From the NCBI GenBank assembly GCA_001302245.1, contig LGYU01000018.1, positions 1-64,000 of the forward strand: a DNA stretch of 64,000 nt, read 5' to 3'. A model generated the notes under the pieces. The model worked only from the letters and a program-made list of their open reading frames with translations. It searched no databases and was not told the DNA's origin. Below, piece by piece: positions 27,397 to 35,102 of this stretch. Position numbers and translations under genes: made by a program. Origin of the DNA: Chitinophagaceae bacterium PMP191F. Lineage in GTDB: Bacteria; Bacteroidota; Bacteroidia; Chitinophagales; Chitinophagaceae. The stretch's first letter is position 1. Each line of letters begins with the position of its first letter.

Positions 27397-28635
27397 TTAT
27401 CGTATCTGACCATTACCGGTAATGATCCATTTTTCCGTTACCAGTTTCTCAAGAGCAAAAGGTCCGCGGGCATGTAGTTTCTGGGTAGAAATGCCGATCT
27501 CTGCGCCCAGGCCAAATTCTTCACCATCTGTAAAACGCGTAGAGGCGTTTGTATACACGGCTGCGGCATCTACTTCTTTCACAAACCGTTTGCATTGACC
27601 GGTGCTGGACGATACTATTGCTTCAGAGTGTTTGGTAGAATATTGCTGAATGTGTTGCAGTGCTTCATCTATATTTTTTACCACTTTTACCGCGCATTTC
27701 AGACTTAAAAACTCACGACCAAAATCGTCAGCAGTTGCTTTCTGTAAATGGGGGTATCCTTTTAATAAACGATATGCCTGGGGCTCTGCAAATATTTCAA
27801 CGCTGTGTTGTGCAAAAAGGGGGTGTAACTGTTGCAAAAATGCAGGTGCAGCAGCGGCATCAACCAATAGTGTATCCATAGCATTACAAACGGAGGGACG
27901 CGATACTTTTGCATTGACCACAATATCAAGTGCCATTGACAGGTCTGCCGTTTTTTCCACGTACACATGACATACGCCAGCGCCGGTCTCAATCACGGGC
28001 ACACGGCTGTTATCGCGTACAAACCTGATCAGTGAATCCGATCCCCGTGGTATCAATACGTCTATATACCTGGTAGCAGTGAACAATTCTTTTACAGATT
28101 CCCTGTCGGATGGCAGCAGGGTAATACAATCCGGATGAATATCGTTTTGCTGTAATATCTTTTTGATTAGCCGTATAGCTGCCTGGTTGGTATGTTCTGC
28201 CTCACTGCTGCCTTTTAGTACAGCAGCATTGCGACTGCGGATACAAAGTGCTGCAATATCAAAAGTAACGTTGGGTCTTGATTCGTAAATAGCGCCTACC
28301 ACACCCAGCGGCACTGTGATCTTTTTTAACTGCAAGCCGTTGGGTAATGTGCGCTCTGTAAGGGTATCACCGGAAGGGTCGGGTAGTTTGCTGATATTGC
28401 GGATGCTGTTGGCAATGGCTTTAATGCGTTGTTCATTCAATAGCAGACGGTCTGTTCGTGGATTGTCTGCCTCCTGTTTGGCTACATCTTTTTTATTGGC
28501 ACGTAATAATACACCGCTGTTGGCTTCCAGGCTGGCAGCAAGTTGTTGCAATGCCGTTTTGATCTGCCGGTCGCTTGCTTTGCGCAGGTGCGTAGCAGCA
28601 TTGTATGTTTTGATGATAAGCTTTTCTGTATTCAT
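27397..28635 (-). CDS. proA: Glutamate-5-semialdehyde dehydrogenase
   Basis: 412 residues. It reduces gamma-glutamyl phosphate to glutamate-5-semialdehyde with NADPH in proline synthesis. Conserved: PLGVVGAIYESRPNVTFDIA, LKGSSEAEHTNQAA, the catalytic Cys in KVSRPSVCNAMDTLLVD and ASTRFTDGEEFGLGAEIGIS. The start MNTEKLIIKTYNAATHLRKA at 28635 is preferred over 28650. proB lies upstream on the same strand, but 252 bases of repeat-rich DNA separate them, so co-transcription is likely but not proven. Confidence 0.95.
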   Translation of the reverse strand: MNTEKLIIKTYNAATHLRKASDRQIKTALQQLAASLEANSGVLLRANKKDVAKQEADNPRTDRLLLNEQRIKAIANSIRNISKLPDPSGDTLTERTLPNGLQLKKITVPLGVVGAIYESRPNVTFDIAALCIRSRNAAVLKGSSEAEHTNQAAIRLIKKILQQNDIHPDCITLLPSDRESVKELFTATRYIDVLIPRGSDSLIRFVRDNSRVPVIETGAGVCHVYVEKTADLSMALDIVVNAKVSRPSVCNAMDTLLVDAAAAPAFLQQLHPLFAQHSVEIFAEPQAYRLLKGYPHLQKATADDFGREFLSLKCAVKVVKNIDEALQHIQQYSTKHSEAIVSSSTGQCKRFVKEVDAAAVYTNASTRFTDGEEFGLGAEIGISTQKLHARGPFALEKLVTEKWIITGNGQIR

Positions 28636-28734
28636 GTGGTGAATAGTCAATGAAAACTGTTTCGTGTTACGTATTTCTGGTTCCGCAGTGCCCCAATTCC
28701 TGATTAAAAGAAGCTTCGTTTCCTGATTCCTGGT

Positions 28735-28887
28735 TCACTTGTCAACTTTTCAACCCCTCAGGACTTGTACTTGCTCACAGCTCAAAGCCGGAAGCTGTCA
28801 ATAATAATCAAACAATACAACCATCAATCCATCATCGGGGTATTCCATTTTCAAATTAGCCTCTGACTTTCGGTCTCCTACCCAGCA
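28735..28887. repeat. Interspersed intergenic repeat fragment R5
   Basis: Between proB and proA: TTGTCAACTTTTCAACCCCT, CAGGACTTGTACTTGCTCAC, AGCTCAAAGCCGGAAGCTGT, AATCAAACAATACAACCATC and CCATTTTCAAATTAGCCTCT. The first, second and fourth words are shared with R4. Confidence 0.6.
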
Positions 28888-29922
28888 TCAAAAAACTACA
28901 ATATCATCTGCATGGGCAGCCTGTATACCTTTTTGTGTAAGACTGTTCTGTATGGCACCGGCATCCAGTTTTACTTTGGCTACTCCAATGATGATAGTTT
29001 CTTCATCCTTTAATTGCACTACTTCGCCTGCTGCAAACTTACCCTGCACCTGTTTTATACCAATTGTCAGCAAGCTGCTGCGACGATGTAATGCTTTTAC
29101 TGCGCCTTTATCAACGGTTAAAGTACCCAGTGTAATAGAACCACCTGCCAGCCATTTCTGTCGCGCTTTGAGATTGGCGGCCTGTGGAATAAAGGTGGTG
29201 CCGTTTTTACCTTCCAGTGCTGCTGTAAAAGGAGTTTGTCCACGCAATCCGCAGATCACCACCTGGATACCCAGTGAAGCAGCCAATCTTGTAAAGGTCA
29301 GTTTGGAGGTCATGCCCCCCAGGCCCAATGAGCTTTTAGTATTGGTAACATATCCCAGGATGGTATTGTCGATCTTTGGTATTACGGGGATGATATTCTT
29401 TTTATCGTCCATAAACCCACCTACTGAAGTACAGATCACCAGTGTTGCCGCATCAAAACTGATGGCCATCAGGGTAGCCAGTTCATCATTGTCTGAAAAC
29501 TTCAATTCCACATTGCTTACCAGGTCGTTCTCGTTAACAATGGGCAGTATACCATTTTGCCAAAAGGCTTCAAAGGTTTCTTTCAGTTGAACAAACTGCG
29601 CCCTGTTGGAAAAATGATGCCTTTCGCATAATGCCTGTGCCACCGGAATATGATAGGCTGAGAAATATTTCTGGTATAACTGGATCAGCAAGGGATTGCC
29701 CACGGCAGCAGCTGCCTTGCGTTCCGTTAAAGTACCTTTGTATTGACGGATAAAATGTTTACCGCTTCCTACTGCACCACTGGATACCAGTACGATATTG
29801 TACTTCGTGGACAGTGATGCAATTTCTGCCGCCACTTTTTTAATAACGGGTTTACTGATAACACCATCATCTCCTGTAATAACAGCTGTTCCCAACTTAA
29901 TGACCAATACCGGTTTTTGCAT
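28888..29922 (-). CDS. proB: Glutamate 5-kinase with PUA domain
   Basis: 344 residues. It phosphorylates glutamate in the first step of proline synthesis. The kinase domain shows VLVIKLGTAVITGDDG, NIVLVSSGAVGSGK, GILPIVNENDLVSN, SDNDELATLMA and GLGGMTSKLTFTRLAASLGI. A C-terminal PUA domain spans about residues 255-344 (LAGGSITLGTLTVDKGAVKA, LLTIGIKQVQGKFAAGEVVQ). The architecture is the usual bacterial one. The product is passed to ProA, encoded next. Confidence 0.95.
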   Translation of the reverse strand: MQKPVLVIKLGTAVITGDDGVISKPVIKKVAAEIASLSTKYNIVLVSSGAVGSGKHFIRQYKGTLTERKAAAAVGNPLLIQLYQKYFSAYHIPVAQALCERHHFSNRAQFVQLKETFEAFWQNGILPIVNENDLVSNVELKFSDNDELATLMAISFDAATLVICTSVGGFMDDKKNIIPVIPKIDNTILGYVTNTKSSLGLGGMTSKLTFTRLAASLGIQVVICGLRGQTPFTAALEGKNGTTFIPQAANLKARQKWLAGGSITLGTLTVDKGAVKALHRRSSLLTIGIKQVQGKFAAGEVVQLKDEETIIIGVAKVKLDAGAIQNSLTQKGIQAAHADDIVVF

Positions 29923-29939
29923 AGCGCTAAGTTACTATA

Positions 29940-30309
29940 AGTTGGTAAGCTGTAATGCGAAGTACACCAAATAGGTAGGCTGTTCAATTTGAGAATAGAG
30001 TCATTGGAAAATTTGAAAAGGAAGCATGGATTATGGCCTGTTGTTTTTAAAATTTCAAATCAGGGTGTAAGCAGGGCTGACCTGACAAGTCCGGGAGAAA
30101 GAAATCTGAAGTGAGAGGCCTGAAAAAACGGTGAGCTAATACAAGGTGTTAGCTGCAAAATGCGGGTAATAGGTTTGAGGTTGTAAGTTTTAAGTTGAAT
30201 ACAGTTACCAGCCACGAAGGATGAGCTTCGGGTTGGGAGTTGAATACGCAATCGCTTTAATCATAATAACAATCACCCCGTTTTTAAATTCTCAGATTTG
30301 CACATTATC
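29940..30309. repeat. Interspersed intergenic repeat fragment R6
   Basis: Contains AATTTGAGAATAGAGTCATT, AATTTGAAAAGGAAGC, GAGCTAATACAAGGTGTTAG, TTGTAAGTTTTAAGTTGAAT, ACAGTTACCAGCCACGAAGG and ATGAGCTTCGGG. The GAGCTAATACAAGG and AGTTTTAAGTT words are shared with R1, R2, R9 and R10. Confidence 0.6.
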
Positions 30310-31614
30310 TCAGTGTGCAAAATCTCTTTCATAATTTCCTTTAATACGTTCCATCGGAGGATTGAAGTACCCGTATTTTACCTGTGGAAATTCTTCGTGG
30401 ATCAGTTCCTGGAGTTGTTTGATGCCTAACAGGTCGCCACTGTCATAAACATTGATCTTGCCGAGATACCAGTCTGGGTCAATATTAAAATTGCGCCACT
30501 GGATCATATTCAGGTCTGTATCAATGATCAGTTTACGCAGTGCTTCATATTCTTCCACGCTATCGGTCATACCGGGAAATACAAAATAGTTGATGCTGGC
30601 CCAGCCGCCGAAACTGCGTACCACTTTCAGACTTTCTACAATGTCTTCAAACTGGTAGTTATTGGGACGATAGTATGCTTCGTAAATATGTTTGCGCGCA
30701 GAGTTGGTGCTTACGCGGATGGAATCAAGTCCTGCTTCGCACAAAGCACGTACGGCAGCCGGTTTGGAACCATTGGTGTTGATATTGATACTGCCGCGCG
30801 GAGTATGTTTGCGGATCTCAATAATAGATTGCCTGATGGTTTCCCACATCAGCAAAGGTTCACCTTCGCAACCCTGACCATAGCTCACAATGGGATAGGG
30901 TGCTGTTTCCAGGTGTGGTACCGTGTATTCTACAATTTCCTCTGCGGAAGGTTTAAACGTCAGCCTGTCCTGGGTAGAAACGATCTCTTCGTCAGAAGGC
31001 TGGAACGAGATACAGCCAATACAATTGGCATTACATGCCGGTGATGAAGGGATAGGGCATTCCCAGCGTCCCATAAAATAGTTACGGGCAGCCGGACAAT
31101 GATAGGTATTGCAACAGTTTTCAGCCAGGTGTTTTACGAGGCGGTTGTGTGGATAGGCTTTCAGAAATTTATCTACGCCATGTTCAATCACCTCATCATC
31201 AAAACCGGCACATTCCTGGCGGATATCCTGCTCAATACGTACAGCAGGCACATAAAATTTATTGTCAAACCATGCAGCAGCAGTATAGCAGAACAGCGGC
31301 AGGGTAGGTGCATCCTGGTCTGTTGTTTCATAAGCTGCTATATACAGACCGGTGTGTGCAGGAGGAATAAACGCAGCTACCGCCCAGCCCTTATCGCACA
31401 GGCGCAGATCGCCGGTACGCACATCTATGCCAATACCACGGCGACCAGGCAGCTCGTACAGGTTGCCACCTTCCGGCAGTTCGATCCAGTCTTCTTCGGG
31501 AACAGGCAAGGCATCCCATCCTGCACGACCAGTAGCATACAGCGAGGTATCCTCAAAGATGTTGCCTTTTCCATCGGAATACAGTAAATAAGGCGATTGT
31601 GTGAGTACAGACAT
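30310..31614 (-). CDS. Radical SAM protein
   Basis: 434 residues. The radical SAM 4Fe-4S motif is CNANCIGC (CX3CX2C), near residue 190; further Cys precede it (ENCCNTYHCPAARNYFMGRW then EC). A barrel follows with IVSYGQGCEGEPLLMWETIR, GSININTNGSKPAAVRALCE and SINYFVFPGMTDSVEEYEAL. The N-terminal 150 residues are beta-rich and lack a known domain. The substrate is unknown; the form is common in Chitinophagaceae. A promoter is at 31662. Confidence 0.85.
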   Translation of the reverse strand: MSVLTQSPYLLYSDGKGNIFEDTSLYATGRAGWDALPVPEEDWIELPEGGNLYELPGRRGIGIDVRTGDLRLCDKGWAVAAFIPPAHTGLYIAAYETTDQDAPTLPLFCYTAAAWFDNKFYVPAVRIEQDIRQECAGFDDEVIEHGVDKFLKAYPHNRLVKHLAENCCNTYHCPAARNYFMGRWECPIPSSPACNANCIGCISFQPSDEEIVSTQDRLTFKPSAEEIVEYTVPHLETAPYPIVSYGQGCEGEPLLMWETIRQSIIEIRKHTPRGSININTNGSKPAAVRALCEAGLDSIRVSTNSARKHIYEAYYRPNNYQFEDIVESLKVVRSFGGWASINYFVFPGMTDSVEEYEALRKLIIDTDLNMIQWRNFNIDPDWYLGKINVYDSGDLLGIKQLQELIHEEFPQVKYGYFNPPMERIKGNYERDFAH

Positions 31615-31661
31615 GTGAAAAAGTTTGCGTTTACCAGTTCCGGGTTTCCGAAAATGGGGTG

Positions 31662-31669
31662 CAAAGGTA
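31662..31669 (-). promoter_or_regulatory. Promoter -7 element of the radical SAM gene
   Basis: Minus strand TACCTTTG followed by CACCCC, 48 bases upstream of the ATG at 31614. Confidence 0.6.
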
Positions 31670-31679
31670 CGAATAATGC

Positions 31680-31885
31680 CTGATAGCGGGAATTCGGGAA
31701 GTTTGGGATAATTTGAAAATGTGTTGATTTGAAAATATGAAAATGGGAGAAGCTGATTATGAGAAGGTTGAACGGTTTGATAAGTTATGAAGAAGCTGCG
31801 CGCTTTGAGTCACGGGCAGCCAGCAAGAGCAGCAGCCTGCACTTACTATTCATTACTGACTACTTATCACATACCTTACTATCAA
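31680..31885. repeat. Interspersed intergenic repeat fragment R7
   Basis: AATTTGAAAATGTGTTGATT and TGAAAATATGAAAATGGG (inverted AT module), GAAGGTTGAACGGTTTGAT (inverted CAACC module) and GCGCTTTGAGTCACGGGCAG. Short pieces of the family; no gene. Confidence 0.45.
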
Positions 31886-31889
31886 CGTA

Positions 31890-32486
31890 TTAAGCCCCCA
31901 GATAATGTCTGCAGAACTCATGGATCTGGTCCATTTCTTCAAATTCAAGACTTTTCCGGAGGTTGAACTGGTAAGACTTTTCAGGTGTGTCGATGGTAAT
32001 GGAGTTATAATGTGCATCAATCTGATCTACCTGCGACCAGATAAAGAATTTGCTCTCGGGCAATGAAGGAATGCTGATACCGGTGTGATGGATCGCTACG
32101 TATTCTTCGGTATTGGCCCTTTTTTCACAATACAGCAGATAACAATAAGCACAACTCAATAAGGTATGTATACTGCCCATCAGCCATTTCTTTTCAAAGA
32201 ACATGGTAATGCCAATGCCCAAGAAAAATAAAAACTCTGCCAGTCTGAAAAACAGGTTTACCCGCGGCAGTTCGGTCAGTATATTTTTACCGATAATAAC
32301 CAGGATCAGGATATCAACAGCCATTAGCAACAGGCAGCCGATATACAGAGGACTTGAATGAGGTTGATTAAAATGGGAAACAGCATGTGCCAGGATAAGA
32401 CCCGCTGCAGCAAAATGTAACACACGACCTGAACGTTTCAGGTTTTCAAATCCCGGATGAACGATGGGTAAAGTTAATGAGTTCAT
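31890..32486 (-). CDS. Membrane protein of unknown function
   Basis: 198 residues from the ATG at 32486. Three or four membrane helices lie between about residues 15 and 125 (HFAAAGLILAHAVSHF, IGCLLLMAVDILILVIIG, FLFFLGIGITMFFEKKWL). A C-terminal cytosolic part of about 75 residues (VAIHHTGISIPSLPESKFFI onwards) resembles a small PH-like beta domain. I do not recognise a family. It is the last of three same-strand genes, 104 bases after the next. Confidence 0.65.
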   Translation of the reverse strand: MNSLTLPIVHPGFENLKRSGRVLHFAAAGLILAHAVSHFNQPHSSPLYIGCLLLMAVDILILVIIGKNILTELPRVNLFFRLAEFLFFLGIGITMFFEKKWLMGSIHTLLSCAYCYLLYCEKRANTEEYVAIHHTGISIPSLPESKFFIWSQVDQIDAHYNSITIDTPEKSYQFNLRKSLEFEEMDQIHEFCRHYLGA

Positions 32487-32590
32487 ACCGCAGTTATTTT
32501 TGAGAAGATGCGGGAGAGAAGAAATTCCATAAATCAACGCGCGGGTAAATTTGAAAATGAAAGCAGTCTGGCTGTTATATTTTCAAATTC

Positions 32591-33145
32591 TCAAATTTTT
32601 ACATCAGCCAACTGCTGACGGCAATAATCATTGAACTCGTCTTCATCCGCATCATCCTCTTCATCGTCTTCCACTTCCCGTTGCAATATGCGGTTATTTG
32701 CAAAGTCGAGCGTGAGCAGTCCGTCTTTTAACACGATATTATTAAATTGCTTCCACTGGTAGCGGCGTTTAAAAAGGGAGTTGATCACCACTTCTGCGTC
32801 GGTAAAACCGATCTCCAGTGCATGTTTGGCCTGGTATTCCAGGAAGGCGAGTGCTATGTATATAAACAGCAACCATTGAAAATAGGGCATTTTCATCCAC
32901 ACCAGTGCTGCTATCAGCAATGCCCGGCTGTAATACACTTTTTTGCCTTTGGATGATTGAAAGATGTTCCATGCCAGCACACCTACTATGAATATTACAC
33001 CAAAAAAGTAGGCTAATGACGGGGTATGGGAGATCAGCATTTCGCGTGTGAAAAGTAAAACGGAAAAAAGGCTGAGCAGAATGCCCAGTATGTTTATAGA
33101 GCGGGAATGCTGGTTCCGGAGCGTAACAACATATTTATATACCAT
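32591..33145 (-). CDS. Membrane protein with acidic tail
   Basis: 184 residues. Helices are seen at SINILGILLSLFSVLLFT, LAYFFGVIFIVGVLAWNIF and two more up to residue 105. The soluble C-terminal part mirrors the gene downstream (VVINSLFKRRYQWKQFNNIV, LTLDFANNRILQRE) and ends with a very acidic stretch EVEDDEEDDADEDEFNDYCR. The two membrane proteins have the same layout, so they may act together or be distant paralogues. The function is unknown. Confidence 0.65.
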   Translation of the reverse strand: MVYKYVVTLRNQHSRSINILGILLSLFSVLLFTREMLISHTPSLAYFFGVIFIVGVLAWNIFQSSKGKKVYYSRALLIAALVWMKMPYFQWLLFIYIALAFLEYQAKHALEIGFTDAEVVINSLFKRRYQWKQFNNIVLKDGLLTLDFANNRILQREVEDDEEDDADEDEFNDYCRQQLADVKI

Positions 33146-33159
33146 GCGGGAAAGCCTTT

Positions 33160-34203
33160 TTAGGAATTGGCTGCCACCAGCAAATTACACAACTTCCATA
33201 AAATGTGTGCACCAACATTCGCATCCCAGTCTGTATCGCCTACGCCTACCTCATTCAGATCGAACCCAATGAACTGGCGACCGCTTTTTACAATTGTTTT
33301 AAGCAGGTAATAGATCTGTTCCACTTCAAAACCACCAGGCACCGGTGTACCGGTATTAGGACATAATTTGGGATGTAATCCGTCGATATCAAAACTGAGG
33401 TATACTTTTTCGGGCAACTGGTTCACAATATCTGTTACGATCTGTTTCCAGGTTTCGCCTTCAAACAAACGTTCTTTCAGGTCTTTGTCGAAGTAGGTCA
33501 CCACGCGTTGCTGACTGTCGTGAATGAACTGCATTTCCTCCTGGCTGTAATCGCGTACGCCTATCTGCACCAGTTTGGCCAGTTCAGGTATTTCACGCAG
33601 CGCATTGTACATAACACTGGCGTGGCTATAGGTAAAGTTCTCGTAAGAAGCGCGGAGATCACAGTGGGCGTCTATCTGCAGAATGCCAAAGGAAGGATGT
33701 TTTTCAGCAATGGCCTTTAAAAAGCCCAGGCTGATACTGTGATCGCCACCCAGCAATGCCACCAGTTTGCCTTCGCCCAGCAAGGCACGGGTCTGGTCGT
33801 ACACCCAGTGATTCAGGTACACACCACCCTCGTTGATCTCTTTGAGCGATTTGCACATGAAGGCGTTCTTTTCCAGCCGGGCGCCTTTGGAAATATAATC
33901 AATGTAGAGTTCTGCCTCTTTGCGGAGATAATCGCTTTTCAACAGTATTTTCCTGTCTGGCGAACGCATAAAGAATCCCTGTCTCCAGGTATCTTTAGCA
34001 TCACCATCAAACAGGTCAACCTGCATGCTGGCTTTAAAGATATGATCTGCAGCCCTTGCTGTTCCGGCATTGTAACTTACTGTTACTTCCCATGGAACGG
34101 GCACAATTACTAAACGGGCGTCTTCTTCTGCGAAGGGTAAACCAAAAATATTATTATTGGGGTTACTGGCTCCGTTTGGATTAAAATGCGATAAGTCTGT
34201 CAT
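33160..34203 (-). CDS. Ureohydrolase (agmatinase/arginase/formimidoylglutamase family)
   Basis: 347 residues. Binuclear Mn site motifs: LGGDHSISLGFLKAI, LQIDAHCDLR, and LSFDIDGLHPKLCPNTGTP. The last would be SFDxDxxDP in most members; here His replaces the usual second Asp. FIGFDLNEVGVGDTDWDANV ends the domain. An N-terminal stretch of about 100 residues precedes the core. The exact substrate (agmatine, arginine or formimidoylglutamate) cannot be told. The membrane-protein gene follows 14 bases after, so the three genes form a likely operon. Confidence 0.85.
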   Translation of the reverse strand: MTDLSHFNPNGASNPNNNIFGLPFAEEDARLVIVPVPWEVTVSYNAGTARAADHIFKASMQVDLFDGDAKDTWRQGFFMRSPDRKILLKSDYLRKEAELYIDYISKGARLEKNAFMCKSLKEINEGGVYLNHWVYDQTRALLGEGKLVALLGGDHSISLGFLKAIAEKHPSFGILQIDAHCDLRASYENFTYSHASVMYNALREIPELAKLVQIGVRDYSQEEMQFIHDSQQRVVTYFDKDLKERLFEGETWKQIVTDIVNQLPEKVYLSFDIDGLHPKLCPNTGTPVPGGFEVEQIYYLLKTIVKSGRQFIGFDLNEVGVGDTDWDANVGAHILWKLCNLLVAANS

Positions 34204-34440
34204 TTGTTAAAAATCCCACTCCCTGTTAAAACGCGGTGCAAGTTAGTACAGTATAGTAAAGCAGCAAAAAAATGTACGCACTGGTGTGAATAAACAAACA
34301 CGGGACGGGAGCAGGACTGTTAATATTTACTGAACTTTTTTAAACAATCTGGTGTAAGCTTTTGTTATTCACCTCTTCAGCAATGCAATCAGTTTGTTAA
34401 AGGTTCGGCGCAATTCATCAAAATCACACGGGGTAATGAC
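34204..34440. other. Divergent intergenic region
   Basis: Between the ureohydrolase and ccmE. No gene is visible; a long minus-strand frame at 34389-35123 is the shadow of ccmE. Confidence 0.5.
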
Positions 34441-34451
34441 GCATTTTGAAC

Positions 34452-34459
34452 TAACTTTG
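34452..34459 (+). promoter_or_regulatory. Promoter -7 element of ccmE-ccmF
   Basis: TAACTTTG (TAnnTTTG) followed by CGCAGG. It would give a leader of about 140 bases before the ccmE ATG at 34608. Confidence 0.55.
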
Positions 34460-34607
34460 CGCAGGAAAACAAGCAAATATTAAAGGTGGGCTTGAGAAGT
34501 GAAAGATAAAAGCGTAAAACAGGTTGATTACTAATTGATTGGATAAAGTGCTTTGGAACGGAAACCGGTAACCTGTGACTTGTCAAAAACGATACATTCC
34601 ACATACA

Positions 34608-35027
34608 ATGAAAAAAAGTCATATCATTATCCTGGTTGGTATTGCGGTGTGCATTATGGTACTGCTGAGCTATGTTACCGACCTCTCCACCTACGAAACC
34701 CTTGCCTCTGCCCGTCAGAAAGAAGGTAAAACCGTTACCATTATTGCGCAGCTCGACAAAACTGTAGCGGTGCCCATTGAATACAATGCAGCTATCAATC
34801 CCAATCTTACTCAGTTCTATGTAGTGGACAGCCTGGGTAACCGTGCGCAGGTTCGTTACTATTTTGAAAAACCTTTTGATATGGAGAAAAGCGATCGTAT
34901 TGTGCTGAAAGGAAAAATGAAAGGTGACATTTTTGAAATTACCCGTAAAGACGGCATCCTGATCAAATGTCCTTCCAAGTATAAAGACGATCCCAAGGCC
35001 GCTTACAACAATATCTCTAAAAACTGA
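34608..35027 (+). CDS. ccmE: Cytochrome c maturation protein CcmE, CxxxY variant
   Basis: 139 residues. It is a periplasmic haem chaperone with one N-terminal membrane helix (IIILVGIAVCIMVLLSYV) and an OB-fold. The haem-binding motif at 121-125 is CPSKY, that is CxxxY, where the E. coli form has HxxxY. The CxxxY form is known from some archaea and sulfate reducers. The strands VTIIAQLDKTVAVPIEYN and YYFEKPFDMEKSDRIVLKG are typical. ccmF follows 75 bases on. The start at 34608 (MKKSHI) is preferred over the upstream frame. Confidence 0.85.
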   Translation: MKKSHIIILVGIAVCIMVLLSYVTDLSTYETLASARQKEGKTVTIIAQLDKTVAVPIEYNAAINPNLTQFYVVDSLGNRAQVRYYFEKPFDMEKSDRIVLKGKMKGDIFEITRKDGILIKCPSKYKDDPKAAYNNISKN

Positions 35028-35102
35028 TTGGTGCCGGAGGTGTGCGCAGTGTAGCTCTCTGCGTGAACACAACCTGTTATTGACAACTACAACTCTTCTC
35101 TG

